Part shown: piece after piece, positions 36,463-45,138 of the stretch
How the letters are laid out: each line of letters starts with the position of its first letter
Position numbering within the stretch: the stretch's first letter is position 1
Assembly: GCA_016197205.1 (NCBI GenBank)
Contig: JACPWG010000004.1
Coordinates: forward strand, 1 to 64,000
Origin: Planctomycetota bacterium
GTDB taxonomy: Bacteria > Planctomycetota > MHYJ01 > WSZJ01 > JACPWG01
Reading direction: 5' to 3'
DNA: 64,000 bases
Position numbers and translations under genes: made by a program
Notes under the pieces: generated by a model
Database searches by the model: none
Told to the model about the DNA's origin: nothing
The model's input: the letters and a program-made list of their open reading frames with translations, nothing else

Positions 36463-38100
36463 TCACTCCCCCTTCGCCTGCCGCAGCCCCTCCTCCACCT
36501 GCTTCCGAAAATCCGCCTCCAGCCCGCCCAGCTCCAGCGCCTTTTCGAAATCCGCCCGCGCCTGCGCCTGATCCCCGGCCGCGAGCCGAGTGATCCCACG
36601 GTTCGCGTACGCGTGCCCGTTTTTCGGGTCGAGCCGGATCGCCTCGCCGTAGTCGGCGAGCGCGCCGGCGACGTCCCCGCCCTGCTCCCGCACGATCGCC
36701 CGGTCGACGTGGAGTGAGGAGTCGCCCGGGGCAAGCTCGATCGCCTTGCCGTAGTCGGCCGTCGCGCCCACGACGTCGCCGGCGTCTTCCCGGGCCGGCG
36801 CGCGTGACCGCCAGTTCCGCGCCTCCCCCGGCTCCAGGCGCACCACCTCGTCCAGGTCCTCCAACTCGCCGGCGCGATTCCCGCTCGCCCGGCGCGCGGA
36901 CGCGCGGTTCTTGCGCGCCTGGAGATGGTGCGGCTCGAGCCGGACGGCTTCGTCGTAATCGGAGAGCGCGCCGCGCGTGTCGCCGGCCTCTCTTTTTTTG
37001 TACGCCCCGGTTCACCCATGCCTCCGTGTGACGTGGATCGAGTCGCAGCGCCTCGTCGTAGTCGGCCATGGCCCCGGCCCGTCTCCCTGGTTGCGGCGGC
37101 ATTGGCCGCGCTCGACCAGCGCCCGCGCGAAGCGCGGCCTGAGCGAGAGCGCGGTCTCGAGCCACCGCTCCTTCTCCCCCTCGGGCCCGGTGACGGCCTT
37201 GGCCCAGGCGCAGTCCTCGTCGGAGGAGCGCTCGACGCCGTCGTCGAAGAGTTTCGCCGCCCCGGCTTGGTCTCTCCGCATCGCAGCGGCGAGGCCTTCG
37301 GCCAGGCGGCGCGCCCTCTCCCCTCGTCCTGCGCACCGTGCCACTCGATGTCCCCCGCGGAGGCCGCCAGCTCCCGAAGGGCACGTTCGCGCCACTCGTC
37401 CGAGCGCCGTCGTCGAGCCAGGCGCTCGGCCGGCGAGCTCGCCGACAACAGGTCGATCGACCGCTCAATACAGAGTCGACCCAGCGAGCGTCGCGCCGCG
37501 CGCCCGCCCTCCGGGCCGAGCAGCCGCACCGCCGTCTCCAGGTCCGACTCCGCGCCCGCAAGGTCGTTCACCTGGATCCGCACCCGCCCACGCGACTCGT
37601 AGATCCAGCCGTCGTTGGGGTCGACCGCGAGCGCATCGTCGTAGAGACGGAGCGCCTCCGCGAGTTTTTCGTGGTAGCGCGCGATCGGCATCCCCGGGCT
37701 GTAGAGAACCGACTTGGCCTCGCGCCAGAGCCCTTCCGCGCGGGCGAGCTCCCGGCCGACCGCCGACGCACGGCGGGCGCCCATCAGGTGTACTGCGAGC
37801 CCCACGAGGAGCAGCACGGCCGCCAGGCTGGGCAGGAGGATCGCCTTGTGCCGGAACGCCGCGCGCGCGAGGCGCAGGGCGGGCGGGAGCGGGCGCGCGC
37901 GGATCGGCTCCCGGCGCAGGCAGCGCTCGAGGTCGTCCGCGAAAGCCGTGCAGGAGGCGAAGCGGCGCGCCGGATCCTTCTCGAGCGCCTTCAGGCAGAT
38001 CGTCTCGGCGTCGGCCGGGAGGCGCGGCTCGATGCGGCGCGGCGGGGTCGGGTCGCGCTCGGCGAACGCGCCGCCGGTCGGCCTTTTGCCGGCGGCCGGG
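36463..38100 (-). pseudogene. Decayed Ser/Thr kinase-TPR gene (5'-truncated, several frameshifts)
   Basis: Read right to left, it opens with the tail of a kinase domain ('AETICLKALEKDPARRFASCTAFADDLERCLRREPIRARP'), lacking everything before it. A membrane helix ('ILLPSLAAVLLLVGLAVHLM') and TPR units follow. The TPR sequence continues in three different frames, with breaks near 37330, near 37085 and at the seven-base A/T run 36993-36999, ending at 36463 (LRQAKGE). The last break would be repaired by an eighth base in the run. The 5' truncation abuts an inverted-repeat element at 38137-38391. Without a kinase domain it is not a functional kinase. Confidence 0.8.
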
Positions 38101-38136
38101 ATTGGCCGCGTCCCCGCCACGATTTGCTGGGCTGTG

Positions 38137-38391
38137 CACGCGTAAGCTTTCACTGAACCCGTTCGATGCGCTTGTCCTCCTGAGCGGAGCGAAGCGCCGC
38201 AGCGCGGAGCGGAGCGAAGGATCCAAACCAAGGGCAGCGACCGATTTTCTCGGCAGTTCGCTGGATCGCACACGACACGGAGCCAGTGGAGAAGCTTGGG
38301 CATCCTTTCTGGCTTGGATCCTTCGTTTCGCGCTGCGGCGCTCCACTCAGGATGACAAGTCGGGAGGACGGGTTCACTGAACGCGTACGTT
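38137..38391. repeat. Inverted-repeat element with TCCTGAGCGGAGC arms
   Basis: The left arm (38137-38225: ACGCGTAAG, CACTGAACCCG, TGTCCTCCTGAGCGGAGC, GAAGGATCCAA) is mirrored by the right arm (38313-38391: TTGGATCCTTCG, CACTCAGGATGACA, CGGGTTCACTGAACGCGT). About 255 bp, able to form a long hairpin and without coding capacity. Elements with CATCCTGAG...GAAGGATCC arms are dispersed in several bacterial phyla. It marks the broken end of the kinase pseudogene. Confidence 0.75.
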
Positions 38392-38459
38392 CACGCGGCC
38401 TTCTGATATTCGTCGAGGGCGTGGTAAAATGAACAACAACCCGTTCTTGGAGGACCCCG

Positions 38460-40097
38460 ATGGGAATCGTACCGCCGTCCAGCCGCTTCGCGAGCATGGC
38501 CGTCACAGCGGCCTTCGCGTTTCTCTTGGGGGGCCTGGACGTAGCGGCGGAGCCGGTCGTCGTCCCGGCGGGCAAGCTCCGCGTCCAGGGCCCGGGCGGC
38601 CCGTTGCCGGAGGGCGGGTGGAACCTGTGGAGCAATGGGGCGGTCGGCGAGTATTTTGAGGCGGCGCAGGAAGGCGAAATCGAGATTGTGGTCAGCGCCG
38701 CGGGACAGCCCTGTCAAGGAGTCTTCCCGCTCGCCCAGTGGACGCTGCGCACCGCCGCGGGGCAAAGCACGCTCGGCGAGCCGTTCACGGTCGGGGTGAA
38801 GGAGTTCCAGGACTACCGCGTGAAGGTCAGTGTGCCGCGGGGCCGCTTCTGCGTGGTGATCGCGTTTCTCAACGACGCGCAGGCAGCAGGCGAAGACCGC
38901 AACCTGCTCCTGAAGGAGCTTCGCGTCACCGGCGCGAAGCTGCTCGACCAGATCCCCTCCTACAAGGAGGCGTGCGCGGACGGCATCCGCAAGCACCGCA
39001 TGGGCACGCTCGTCGTCCAGACCGCCCCGAACGCCGCGGTCAAGGTCACGATGCTGCGGCACGAATTCCTTTTCGGCACGGCGCTGGCGCACGACGTGTG
39101 GCGCGACTGGACGACGGTCGCCGTGCGCGAGAAGTACCTCCAGGTTGTGCGCGAGAACTTCAACCATGCCGTGCACGAGAACGCGCTCAAGTGGTATCAC
39201 GCGCAGGGTGGGAGCCCCGGTCCCTCGAACTGGGCCGACGCGGATAAGGTCTACGACTGGTGCAGTGCGAACCACATCGTCATGCGAGGACACTGCGTCT
39301 ATTGGGGCATCGAGAAGTACGTGCAGCCGTGGGTGAAGGGACTGGGGGACGCGGCGCTGCGCGAGGCGCTCGAAAAGCGCGGCAAGGAAGTCGCCGAGCA
39401 CTGGAAGGGGCGCATCGTCGAGTTCGATCTGAACAACGAGATGCTCCATGGGGACTACTACGCGAAGCGACTCGGCGAGGGGATCACGAAGGAAATGTTC
39501 GAGTGGTTCAAGACGGCGTACCCCGAAGCGATCCTGTACGTCAACGACTATGGCATCCTGTCAGGCGGCGATGGCCCGCGATACCTCCAGCACATTCAAA
39601 GGCTCCTGGACCAGGGCGCGCCCATCGGCGGGATCGGGTGCCAGGGGCATTTCGGCGCGCGCATGGACGCGGAGCACATGCGCACGATGCTGGACCAACT
39701 GGCGCGCTTCAAGCTGCCCATCAAGATCACCGAATACGACATGAACACGGGCGACGAACAGGCCAAAGCGCAGGGCCTGGAGACGGTGTATCGCACTTGC
39801 TTCTCGCACCCGGCCGTGGCGGGACTGCTGATGTGGGGCTTCTGGGAAGGCGCGCACTGGAAACCCAAGGCGGCGCTGTGGCGGAAGGACTTCTCGCCCA
39901 CGCCCGCCGCCGAGTTGTACCGCAAGCTCGTCTTCGAGGAATGGTGGACGCGGTTCGAGGGCAAGGCCGACGCGCAGGGCCGCTGCGAAGTGCCCGCGTT
40001 CTTCGGCCCGCACGCGGTCGAGGCCAACGGGGAGAAGGCCGAGGTCGAGCTGCCGAAGGCGAAGGGTACCGTGACGGTGAGCGTAGGGAAATCGTAG
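38460..40097 (+). CDS. Secreted GH10 endo-1,4-beta-xylanase
   Basis: Signal peptide (about 1-30), an N-terminal beta-sandwich-like domain resembling a CBM4/9-type module (about 35-165), then a GH10 TIM barrel. Barrel motifs: 'NFNHAVHENALKWYH', 'RGHCVYWG', acid/base Glu in 'EFDLNNEMLHGDYY' and nucleophile Glu in 'IKITEYDM', then 'LLMWGFWEGAHW' for the WG(I/F)xD region. Both catalytic glutamates are present. It would hydrolyse internal xylan linkages outside the cytoplasm. ATG 38460 has GGAGG at 38447. 545 residues, normal for a CBM-GH10 protein. The gene is monocistronic, flanked by repeats. Confidence 0.92.
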   Translation: MGIVPPSSRFASMAVTAAFAFLLGGLDVAAEPVVVPAGKLRVQGPGGPLPEGGWNLWSNGAVGEYFEAAQEGEIEIVVSAAGQPCQGVFPLAQWTLRTAAGQSTLGEPFTVGVKEFQDYRVKVSVPRGRFCVVIAFLNDAQAAGEDRNLLLKELRVTGAKLLDQIPSYKEACADGIRKHRMGTLVVQTAPNAAVKVTMLRHEFLFGTALAHDVWRDWTTVAVREKYLQVVRENFNHAVHENALKWYHAQGGSPGPSNWADADKVYDWCSANHIVMRGHCVYWGIEKYVQPWVKGLGDAALREALEKRGKEVAEHWKGRIVEFDLNNEMLHGDYYAKRLGEGITKEMFEWFKTAYPEAILYVNDYGILSGGDGPRYLQHIQRLLDQGAPIGGIGCQGHFGARMDAEHMRTMLDQLARFKLPIKITEYDMNTGDEQAKAQGLETVYRTCFSHPAVAGLLMWGFWEGAHWKPKAALWRKDFSPTPAAELYRKLVFEEWWTRFEGKADAQGRCEVPAFFGPHAVEANGEKAEVELPKAKGTVTVSVGKS

Positions 40098-40111
40098 GCC
40101 GACCTGACGGT

Positions 40112-40150
40112 GGTCCGTGGCCGGGAGCCGGTGATTCGTTGCCACGGACC
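40112..40150 (+). terminator. Strong hairpin after the xylanase gene
   Basis: A perfect 10-bp stem GGTCCGTGGC / GCCACGGACC with a 19-base spacer, 15 bp after the xylanase stop. There is no T-run, so it is a possible but atypical terminator, or another dispersed palindrome. Confidence 0.4.
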
Positions 40151-40227
40151 GCGGCCCGGCAAGTACGCACAAAGAGCACCTCGACACAGAGTCACTGTGC
40201 CTATTTTTCGCAGCGCACACCAACGAC

Positions 40228-40257
40228 GGTAGGGGCACGGCGCCGCCGTGCCCCCAC
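40228..40257 (+). repeat. GGGGCACGGC palindrome copy
   Basis: Contains GGGGCACGGCGCCGCCGTGC, the same hairpin as at 15965; followed by 'ccgacctgccgccctctgcg'. Confidence 0.65.
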
Positions 40258-40300
40258 CTGCAAGGGTCCGACCTGCCGCCCTCTGCGTGCGTTCTCAGCT

Positions 40301-42007
40301 TCAGCGATGTTCGGCCGGCGGCATCGCGCCGGTCATCCGCGCCTCGCCGCAGCCGCACCCCGCGGGGCAGATCGGCAGCACGCGGAGCGAAAGCGGCAGC
40401 CGGATCGCCGCGGGGTCCACGCCGCGCTTGACCTCTTCGTCCACGAACTTCAGCACCCGCAGCTCCAGGCGCGCGTCACGGATCCCCGTGATGTCGCACT
40501 TCGAGTGCGCGGCATACGGCTCCCACTTGTCGAGCCAGGCCCTCACGGTGCGCGCCCGCTCGGTGCGCGCCGCCGCCGTCATCCGCGTCGGCTCCTCGTT
40601 CACCGTCGGCAAGCTCACGCGGTCCGGCCCCAGGATCGCCACCGCTCCGCCGGCCCGGTCGTTCAGCTCGCAGATCGAACGCCGCGCCAGCTCCGCGACG
40701 CCGGGCGCGTGGGAGGTCGCTCCGACCCGACGCAGGATCGGCTCCAGGAACCGGCCCTCGCGCAGCAAGGCCACGCGGTAATAGTCGGCCGCGCCCTTGT
40801 CGCCGCTCTTCAACAGCTCCGCGGTGTTTTGCAGGCACGACTCGACTTCGCGTTCGCGACCCGGGTCGATCACCTCCAGCCGGCCGACCATCACCCGTCG
40901 CACTTCGCGCGGCGCCGGCCGGATCGAAAGCGGCAGGACCTCGTCCGTCTGACGCGGCGACAGGAAATAAAGCACCCGCACGCCGGGCGTGAAGAAGTAG
41001 CTCGCGTGCCACGTGCGCCGCATCGCGCGCGCCTCCGCCGCGAAGAGCCCGGTCGACGCGAGGCTGCGTTCGAGGTGGTCGCCCAGTTCGTTCGCCACGT
41101 CCAGGAGCGGCTTCTTCTCCATCTCCGGCATGCCTTTGAGGTCCACCGTGCGCGACGCCCCGGACTCCACGGCGTCGAGATGCGTGAAGACCGCGCCGCC
41201 GGCGAACGGGTCGGCCGTGAAGCGACCGCCGACCGTCCAGGCCGGGACGTACATCACGTACACGTGCTCCAGCTTGTCCTGGCCCCGGTTCTCGACCTTC
41301 ACTTTCAGGTTCGCATCCACGCTCGCGGCGAGCGGGCTCGGGAAGTCCGCCAACCCTCGGTAGAAGAGGTACTTCTCGGCCTGGGTCGTCCCGCCGGCTT
41401 GCGTGCGCACGTAGCAGGAGTCGGTCTCGCGGGCGAACTGCCAGATATGGTCCTTCGGCACTTCGGGCAGGAGGCGGCGGAGCGACTCGTCGGCCAATCC
41501 CGGCGGCACCAGGTCGAGGTTGCCCCAGTCGAGCTTGCCGCCGGCGAGCGCCGGGTCGGGCTTGCCGAAGGCCGGTGCGTCCGCGGCGACCGCCGGATAC
41601 CAGTGCGTGAAGAGGCCCTTCGGGTAGCGCACGTCCACCGAGACCGTGCGGGGACGCGAGGTGTAGAAGTAAGTCACCGGCGTCTCCATCTTCTGGCTCG
41701 CGGCGCCGTCGTGGAAGCCCTCCGCCGTGAGCGCGTCGCGCAGACCGTAGCGGATCGGCCCCCACGCCCCGCCGCGCGGGATTACGAAGGCCGGCAGGTC
41801 GACGTCGTCCCGATGGACGCCGTGGAGCTGCACGCCGTCGGAGCTGAACACGGACGTGAAGGTCCCCCACTCGTGCACGATCAGGTCCTCCTCGCCGGTC
41901 GCGTCGGCCCGCGTCCCGGCGAAGAAGGACCAGGCCAGAAGCGCAGCGCCGCCGACGGCGCAGGCGGTCCGGAGCGGGCTGGGGCGCCACCGCAGTTTTG
42001 TTTTCAT
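40301..42007 (-). CDS. Secreted 'HEWGTFTS' protein of unknown function
   Basis: Signal peptide (about 1-33), then 'LIVHEWGTFTSVFSSDG', the opening of a protein family seen repeatedly in planctomycetes and related phyla but without a known function. Recognisable further blocks are 'KMETPVTYFYTSRP', 'LTHWYP'-like 'FTHWYPAV', 'KYLFYRGLADF', a helical C-terminal half and a terminal cysteine cluster 'CPAGCGCGEA' that could bind a metal or form disulfides (inference). 568 residues. Strong sequence continuity; the start Met at 42007 precedes the signal peptide directly. Monocistronic. Confidence 0.75.
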   Translation of the reverse strand: MKTKLRWRPSPLRTACAVGGAALLAWSFFAGTRADATGEEDLIVHEWGTFTSVFSSDGVQLHGVHRDDVDLPAFVIPRGGAWGPIRYGLRDALTAEGFHDGAASQKMETPVTYFYTSRPRTVSVDVRYPKGLFTHWYPAVAADAPAFGKPDPALAGGKLDWGNLDLVPPGLADESLRRLLPEVPKDHIWQFARETDSCYVRTQAGGTTQAEKYLFYRGLADFPSPLAASVDANLKVKVENRGQDKLEHVYVMYVPAWTVGGRFTADPFAGGAVFTHLDAVESGASRTVDLKGMPEMEKKPLLDVANELGDHLERSLASTGLFAAEARAMRRTWHASYFFTPGVRVLYFLSPRQTDEVLPLSIRPAPREVRRVMVGRLEVIDPGREREVESCLQNTAELLKSGDKGAADYYRVALLREGRFLEPILRRVGATSHAPGVAELARRSICELNDRAGGAVAILGPDRVSLPTVNEEPTRMTAAARTERARTVRAWLDKWEPYAAHSKCDITGIRDARLELRVLKFVDEEVKRGVDPAAIRLPLSLRVLPICPAGCGCGEARMTGAMPPAEHR

Positions 42008-42073
42008 CTCCCATCACCTCCATGGAATGGACGATCGACTCCTTCGCGGACCCACATGCGCAGGTCCTGCGAA

Positions 42074-42330
42074 GAGCCCGCAAAAAAAATAACTCATGCA
42101 GTTCGGAAACCAGGGAGCTCTGCTTGAAAAGGCTCAAGGCTCAAGGCTCAATTTCCAGAAAAGGCTCAAAGTTCAAGGCTCAGCGTCCGCGATTCCGTCC
42201 CCGGGCTGCGTTCCATGGGGATCCTTGAGAAGTGAACCTCGAGCCTGGTCTGAGTCTTGAAAATTGAGCATTCAGCATTCATGTCGCCCTCCTGCGCGTC
42301 AAACGAGCGAGTTACTTTCTTACGGGCCCT
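42074..42330 (+). repeat. MITE-like element, family 1, copy a (257 bp)
   Basis: Terminal inverted repeats about 22 bp long (AGAGCCCGCAAAAAAAATAAC at the left; the inverse of the right end is AGGGCCCGTAAGAAAGTAAC). Inside are AAGGCTCAAGGCTCAA words on the left that pair with TTGAGC...TGAACC words on the right, making a long imperfect hairpin. The same element recurs at 44231-44486 with about 85% identity by eye. No coding capacity. Confidence 0.8.
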
Positions 42331-42555
42331 AAGCACCCGCCATGCCGTGCGGCCTGCGGGGCGCGCAGGCGCAAGTCGGCCGGCGTCGTAACCCGATGCC
42401 TGCGAAGGCGGAGCGGCGGCGGGCGGAAAGGGAGACGCGGAAGAACTCGAGGCGCGGCGGGCCACCCGAGAGGAGGGGGGAAGGGGAGGCGCTCCCCACG
42501 GGAAGGGGAGTCTCTTCCCATGGGGGCGGGGGAGCCGGCGGGGGGGCGCGGGGCT

Positions 42556-43458
42556 CTACCAGGGCTTGCAAACCCGACAGGGGACGGCGCCGGCGGCACG
42601 TGCCTCTTCGACCGAGGCGCATGCCCGGCGCTTCCCCTCGGCGGGGAGGTAGGGGCAGGAGAGCCGATGGGCCTTCCCGGTCACCGTGTTGATGGCGATG
42701 GCCGTATCGGTGGCCGGGGGGGCGGGGTGCGGGTCGTGGGGCTGTTCGATCGCCGCCTTCGGATCGGGGGCCGCCGTGCCGGCAGGCGAGACGAGGCGGG
42801 CCGGAACGGCAGGTCCGGGCACCGGCTGTGCCTCGGACGAACCGGCGGGGGAGGAGCGTGGCTCTGGGACCGGTGGTACCTGGTCGTGCACGGTCGCCGC
42901 CGGGGCCGGCTCGGGTCGGGAGGAGCCGTCCGGCGATCCGGCGGCGCCGGCGGAGGCGCGGTTGACCGCGGCCGCGGCATCCGCTGCAGCCGGTGGGGGC
43001 GCGCCTCGCCCGACCCAGAGAATGACCGATCCGGCGATCAAAGTCACCAGGAAGGAACCGACCGCCCACGCGAGCGGCCCGGCGGGAAGCATGGCGTGGG
43101 AACGGGCCGGACCGGAGGAAGGGCGGGTGAGCGTCGCAGCGGAGGAATCCCCGCCCTTGCCCGAAACCGCGGCGGCGGGCCTGCGCCCGCTGGAAGGACG
43201 ACGCCAGGCCCCGCGCGCCGCCGAGCCCACCCCGTGCGCGCCGCCCGGACCCGCGCCCGGGCCGGCCGGTCCCGACCCGCTGACGACGACGGCCGAGGGC
43301 GCGGTCGCGCGCTCCTTTTCGAGCGCGGCGCGCGCCGAGGCCGGGAGACACTTCGAGCAGTAGCTCTTGTCGCGGTACTGGATCGCTCCGCCGTCGCGGA
43401 AGCGATTCGGTACGAGCTGGATGCCGCACCGAGTGCAGTAGGTCAGTACGCTGCCCAC
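42556..43458 (-). CDS. Zinc-ribbon membrane protein with C-terminal Ada-like metal-binding domain
   Basis: An N-terminal zinc ribbon (CTRCG...CSKC), a Gly/Ala/Pro-rich linker and one membrane helix (about residues 120-145). A long Pro/Ala-rich spacer then leads to 'INTVTGKAHRLSCPYLP...ACASVEEARAAGAVPCRVCKP', which is the Ada-type Cys-x-Cys/CxxC metal-binding fold often found at the end of surface nuclease proteins. GTG at 43458 is chosen because an AAAGGGG site lies 7 bases upstream and a good promoter sits at 43523-43551; starts further upstream would fall in or before that promoter. About 300 residues. Function unknown. Confidence 0.65.
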   Translation of the reverse strand: MGSVLTYCTRCGIQLVPNRFRDGGAIQYRDKSYCSKCLPASARAALEKERATAPSAVVVSGSGPAGPGAGPGGAHGVGSAARGAWRRPSSGRRPAAAVSGKGGDSSAATLTRPSSGPARSHAMLPAGPLAWAVGSFLVTLIAGSVILWVGRGAPPPAAADAAAAVNRASAGAAGSPDGSSRPEPAPAATVHDQVPPVPEPRSSPAGSSEAQPVPGPAVPARLVSPAGTAAPDPKAAIEQPHDPHPAPPATDTAIAINTVTGKAHRLSCPYLPAEGKRRACASVEEARAAGAVPCRVCKPW

Positions 43459-43522
43459 GCCATGGCCCCTTTCCCCCGATCTCGCGGCCCCGATCGACTC
43501 GCGATCAAAATGGGAAGCCATC

Positions 43523-43551
43523 ACTCTAGCGCGCCCAAGCGCACGGGTCAA
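43523..43551 (-). promoter_or_regulatory. Sigma-70-type promoter for the zinc-ribbon gene
   Basis: On the minus strand: TTGACC (43546-43551), a 17-base spacer and TAGAGT (43523-43528). It predicts a transcript start near 43515, about 57 bases before the GTG start. Confidence 0.5.
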
Positions 43552-43569
43552 GAATAAAGATTTTCGGGC

Positions 43570-44029
43570 ACGGTTCAAATCGAGCATGTCGGTGACACGC
43601 ATTCGTGTCCGGGCGCAGGCGCGGGCCTGGTGCCCGCCCTGTTGGCGACCCTGCGCACTCCAACGGCTTGCGGCCAGTCGTGGGCGCCCACAAGGGGCGC
43701 CCCTACGGCAGGCGGCCGACGGCTGGCTGTAAGCGCCCGCGCAAAAATAACTGCGCAGATTCGGACCTCGCGGCTCCGGGGGGCGCGGCCCTCTGGGCCG
43801 CGCCCCCAGGCATCGGTCGATCCACGGAAATGTAAAGTAATTCTTGCGCGGGCGCTAACCCACGTTTGAACCATGTCGATTTTCGGGAAGGTGCAAACCG
43901 TCGAGACCGTCATGGACGCCCGACCACGACTGCCCGCCGCGCGGGCGCGGCAGGGCCGAGCCCGCGAGCCGCGAGGCCCGGCTTTCGTCCCGCTCCGTGT
44001 TTGCGCGCCGACGCGCACGCCGGCCCTGC
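43570..44029. repeat. Repeat cluster bounded by GGTTCAAATCG / TTTGAACCATG
   Basis: 'cacggttcaaatcgagcatg' at 43569 and 'cacgtttgaaccatgtcg' at 43861 are inverted to each other and bracket about 310 bp of palindromes: 'gggcgcccacaaggggcgcc' at 43682 and a GGGGCGCGGCC/GGCCGCGCCCC hairpin near 43779-43806. The same terminal words bracket the element at 60835-60959. No gene to 44029. Confidence 0.55.
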
Positions 44030-44228
44030 GTACCGCCCCACGCAATTGGGTGACCAATTTTCTCGGCGTTCTTGGCCGCCCGGGTCCCCCCTTCGCGCTA
44101 CGGCGCTTCGGGGGGCAGGCTGTTGCGCTCGCTCGCCGTAGTTCTCCGTCACTACGCCTCGCTCGCGCGGCTAGCGGGCGGCCAAACTTGCCTTCGCCTA
44201 TGGGGCACCGACTTCCGTGGAGCGGTAC
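44030..44228 (+). repeat. MITE-like element, family 2, copy a (199 bp)
   Basis: The ends are GTACCGCCCCACGCAATTGG (left) and the inverse of GTACCGCTCCACGGAAGTCG (right). Both extend inward to 'GGCCGCC', giving a terminal inverted repeat of roughly 50 bp with mismatches. An inverted second copy is at 47755-47918. It abuts the family 1 element that starts at 44231. Confidence 0.75.
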
Positions 44229-44230
44229 TA

Positions 44231-44486
44231 AGAGCCCGTAAAAAACAACTCATGCAGTTCCGAAACCAGGGAGTTCCTCGGGAAAAGGCTCAAGGCTCAA
44301 TGCTCAATCTTCAGACAAGGCTCAAAGTTCAAGGCTCAGAGTCCGCGATCCCGTGCCCGGGCTAGGTTCCGTGATGGTCATTGAGAATTGAACCTTGAGC
44401 CTTGTCTGAGTCTTGAAAATTGAGCATTGAGAATTCATGTCGCCCTCCTGCGCGTCAAACGAGCGAGTTATCTTCTTACGGGCCCT
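44231..44486 (+). repeat. MITE-like element, family 1, copy b (256 bp)
   Basis: Same ends (AGAGCCCGTAAAAAACAACTC and the inverse AGGGCCCGTAAGAAGATAAC) and internal AAGGCTCAAGGCTCAA / TTGAACCTTGAGCCTTG hairpin words as copy a at 42074-42330. The two copies flank the zinc-ribbon gene in direct orientation, so recombination between them could delete it. Confidence 0.8.
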
Positions 44487-44627
44487 AAGGCCTCGCCCCG
44501 GCCGAAAATCCTTCCCTGCCGCCCAGGGCCGACTATAATGTCCCGCTTCCCCTCGTCGGCGCGGGCGCCCCCGGCGGGCGCCCGTCGCCGAGTCGCGAGT
44601 CTTTCCCGTGCAAGTCCGGAGCAACGC

Positions 44628-45122
44628 ATGGCCGAAGATGAATTCTACAACCGGGCGCAGGTCGCCGTGGTGCGGAAGACCCTCAAGGCCCGACTCGTCC
44701 CGTACTGGTTTCTCCTCATTTTTTTTGTCGGCTGGTTCTGGGCCAGGTTCTTCCTGATTTTCGGCGAGCTGGGCGCCACGACCAAGTTCCGCTTCTCCGT
44801 GTGCTGGGAGCCGACCCTGTCCATCTGCGGAGCCGGGGTCATCGCCTACATGATCTACCGGACCTATAAGTTCATCGAGGACATGGAGCAGATGCCGGTC
44901 CAGCGGCTGACGCTGCAGATCGAGGACCCTGGGGTGGGCCAGTCCGACGTCGCCGCGGTGACGGTGAAATACCAAGGGGTCCCCTACGTCCTCCCCCTCG
45001 AGTTCCGCAAGACCTTCCCCTTCGGGCATCCCACGGAGGTCTGCTACTGCAAGACCCTCGGGCCCGTCCCCTATCCCCCCCACATCATCGTGAGCTTCGA
45101 ATCCCCGGAACAGCGTTTCTGA
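44628..45122 (+). CDS. Small two-TM membrane protein, unknown
   Basis: No family recognised. 164 residues with two hydrophobic helices (about 26-46, 'FLLIFFVGWFWARFFLIF', and 62-82, 'LSICGAGVIAYMIY') and a soluble C-terminal beta-rich domain. ATG 44628 has GGAG upstream; longer in-frame starts read through a repeat element. The stop is 16 bp before the GH57 gene, so they are probably co-transcribed. T8 tract at 44719-44726 encodes part of the first helix. Confidence 0.65.
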   Translation: MAEDEFYNRAQVAVVRKTLKARLVPYWFLLIFFVGWFWARFFLIFGELGATTKFRFSVCWEPTLSICGAGVIAYMIYRTYKFIEDMEQMPVQRLTLQIEDPGVGQSDVAAVTVKYQGVPYVLPLEFRKTFPFGHPTEVCYCKTLGPVPYPPHIIVSFESPEQRF

Positions 45123-45138
45123 GGAAACTCCCCCGCAC

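Noticed and set aside
43569..43602. Upstream ATG starts for the zinc-ribbon/Ada-like gene
   Set aside because: They lie upstream of a good -35/-10 pair and in repeat DNA; the GTG at 43458 has a better ribosome-binding site.
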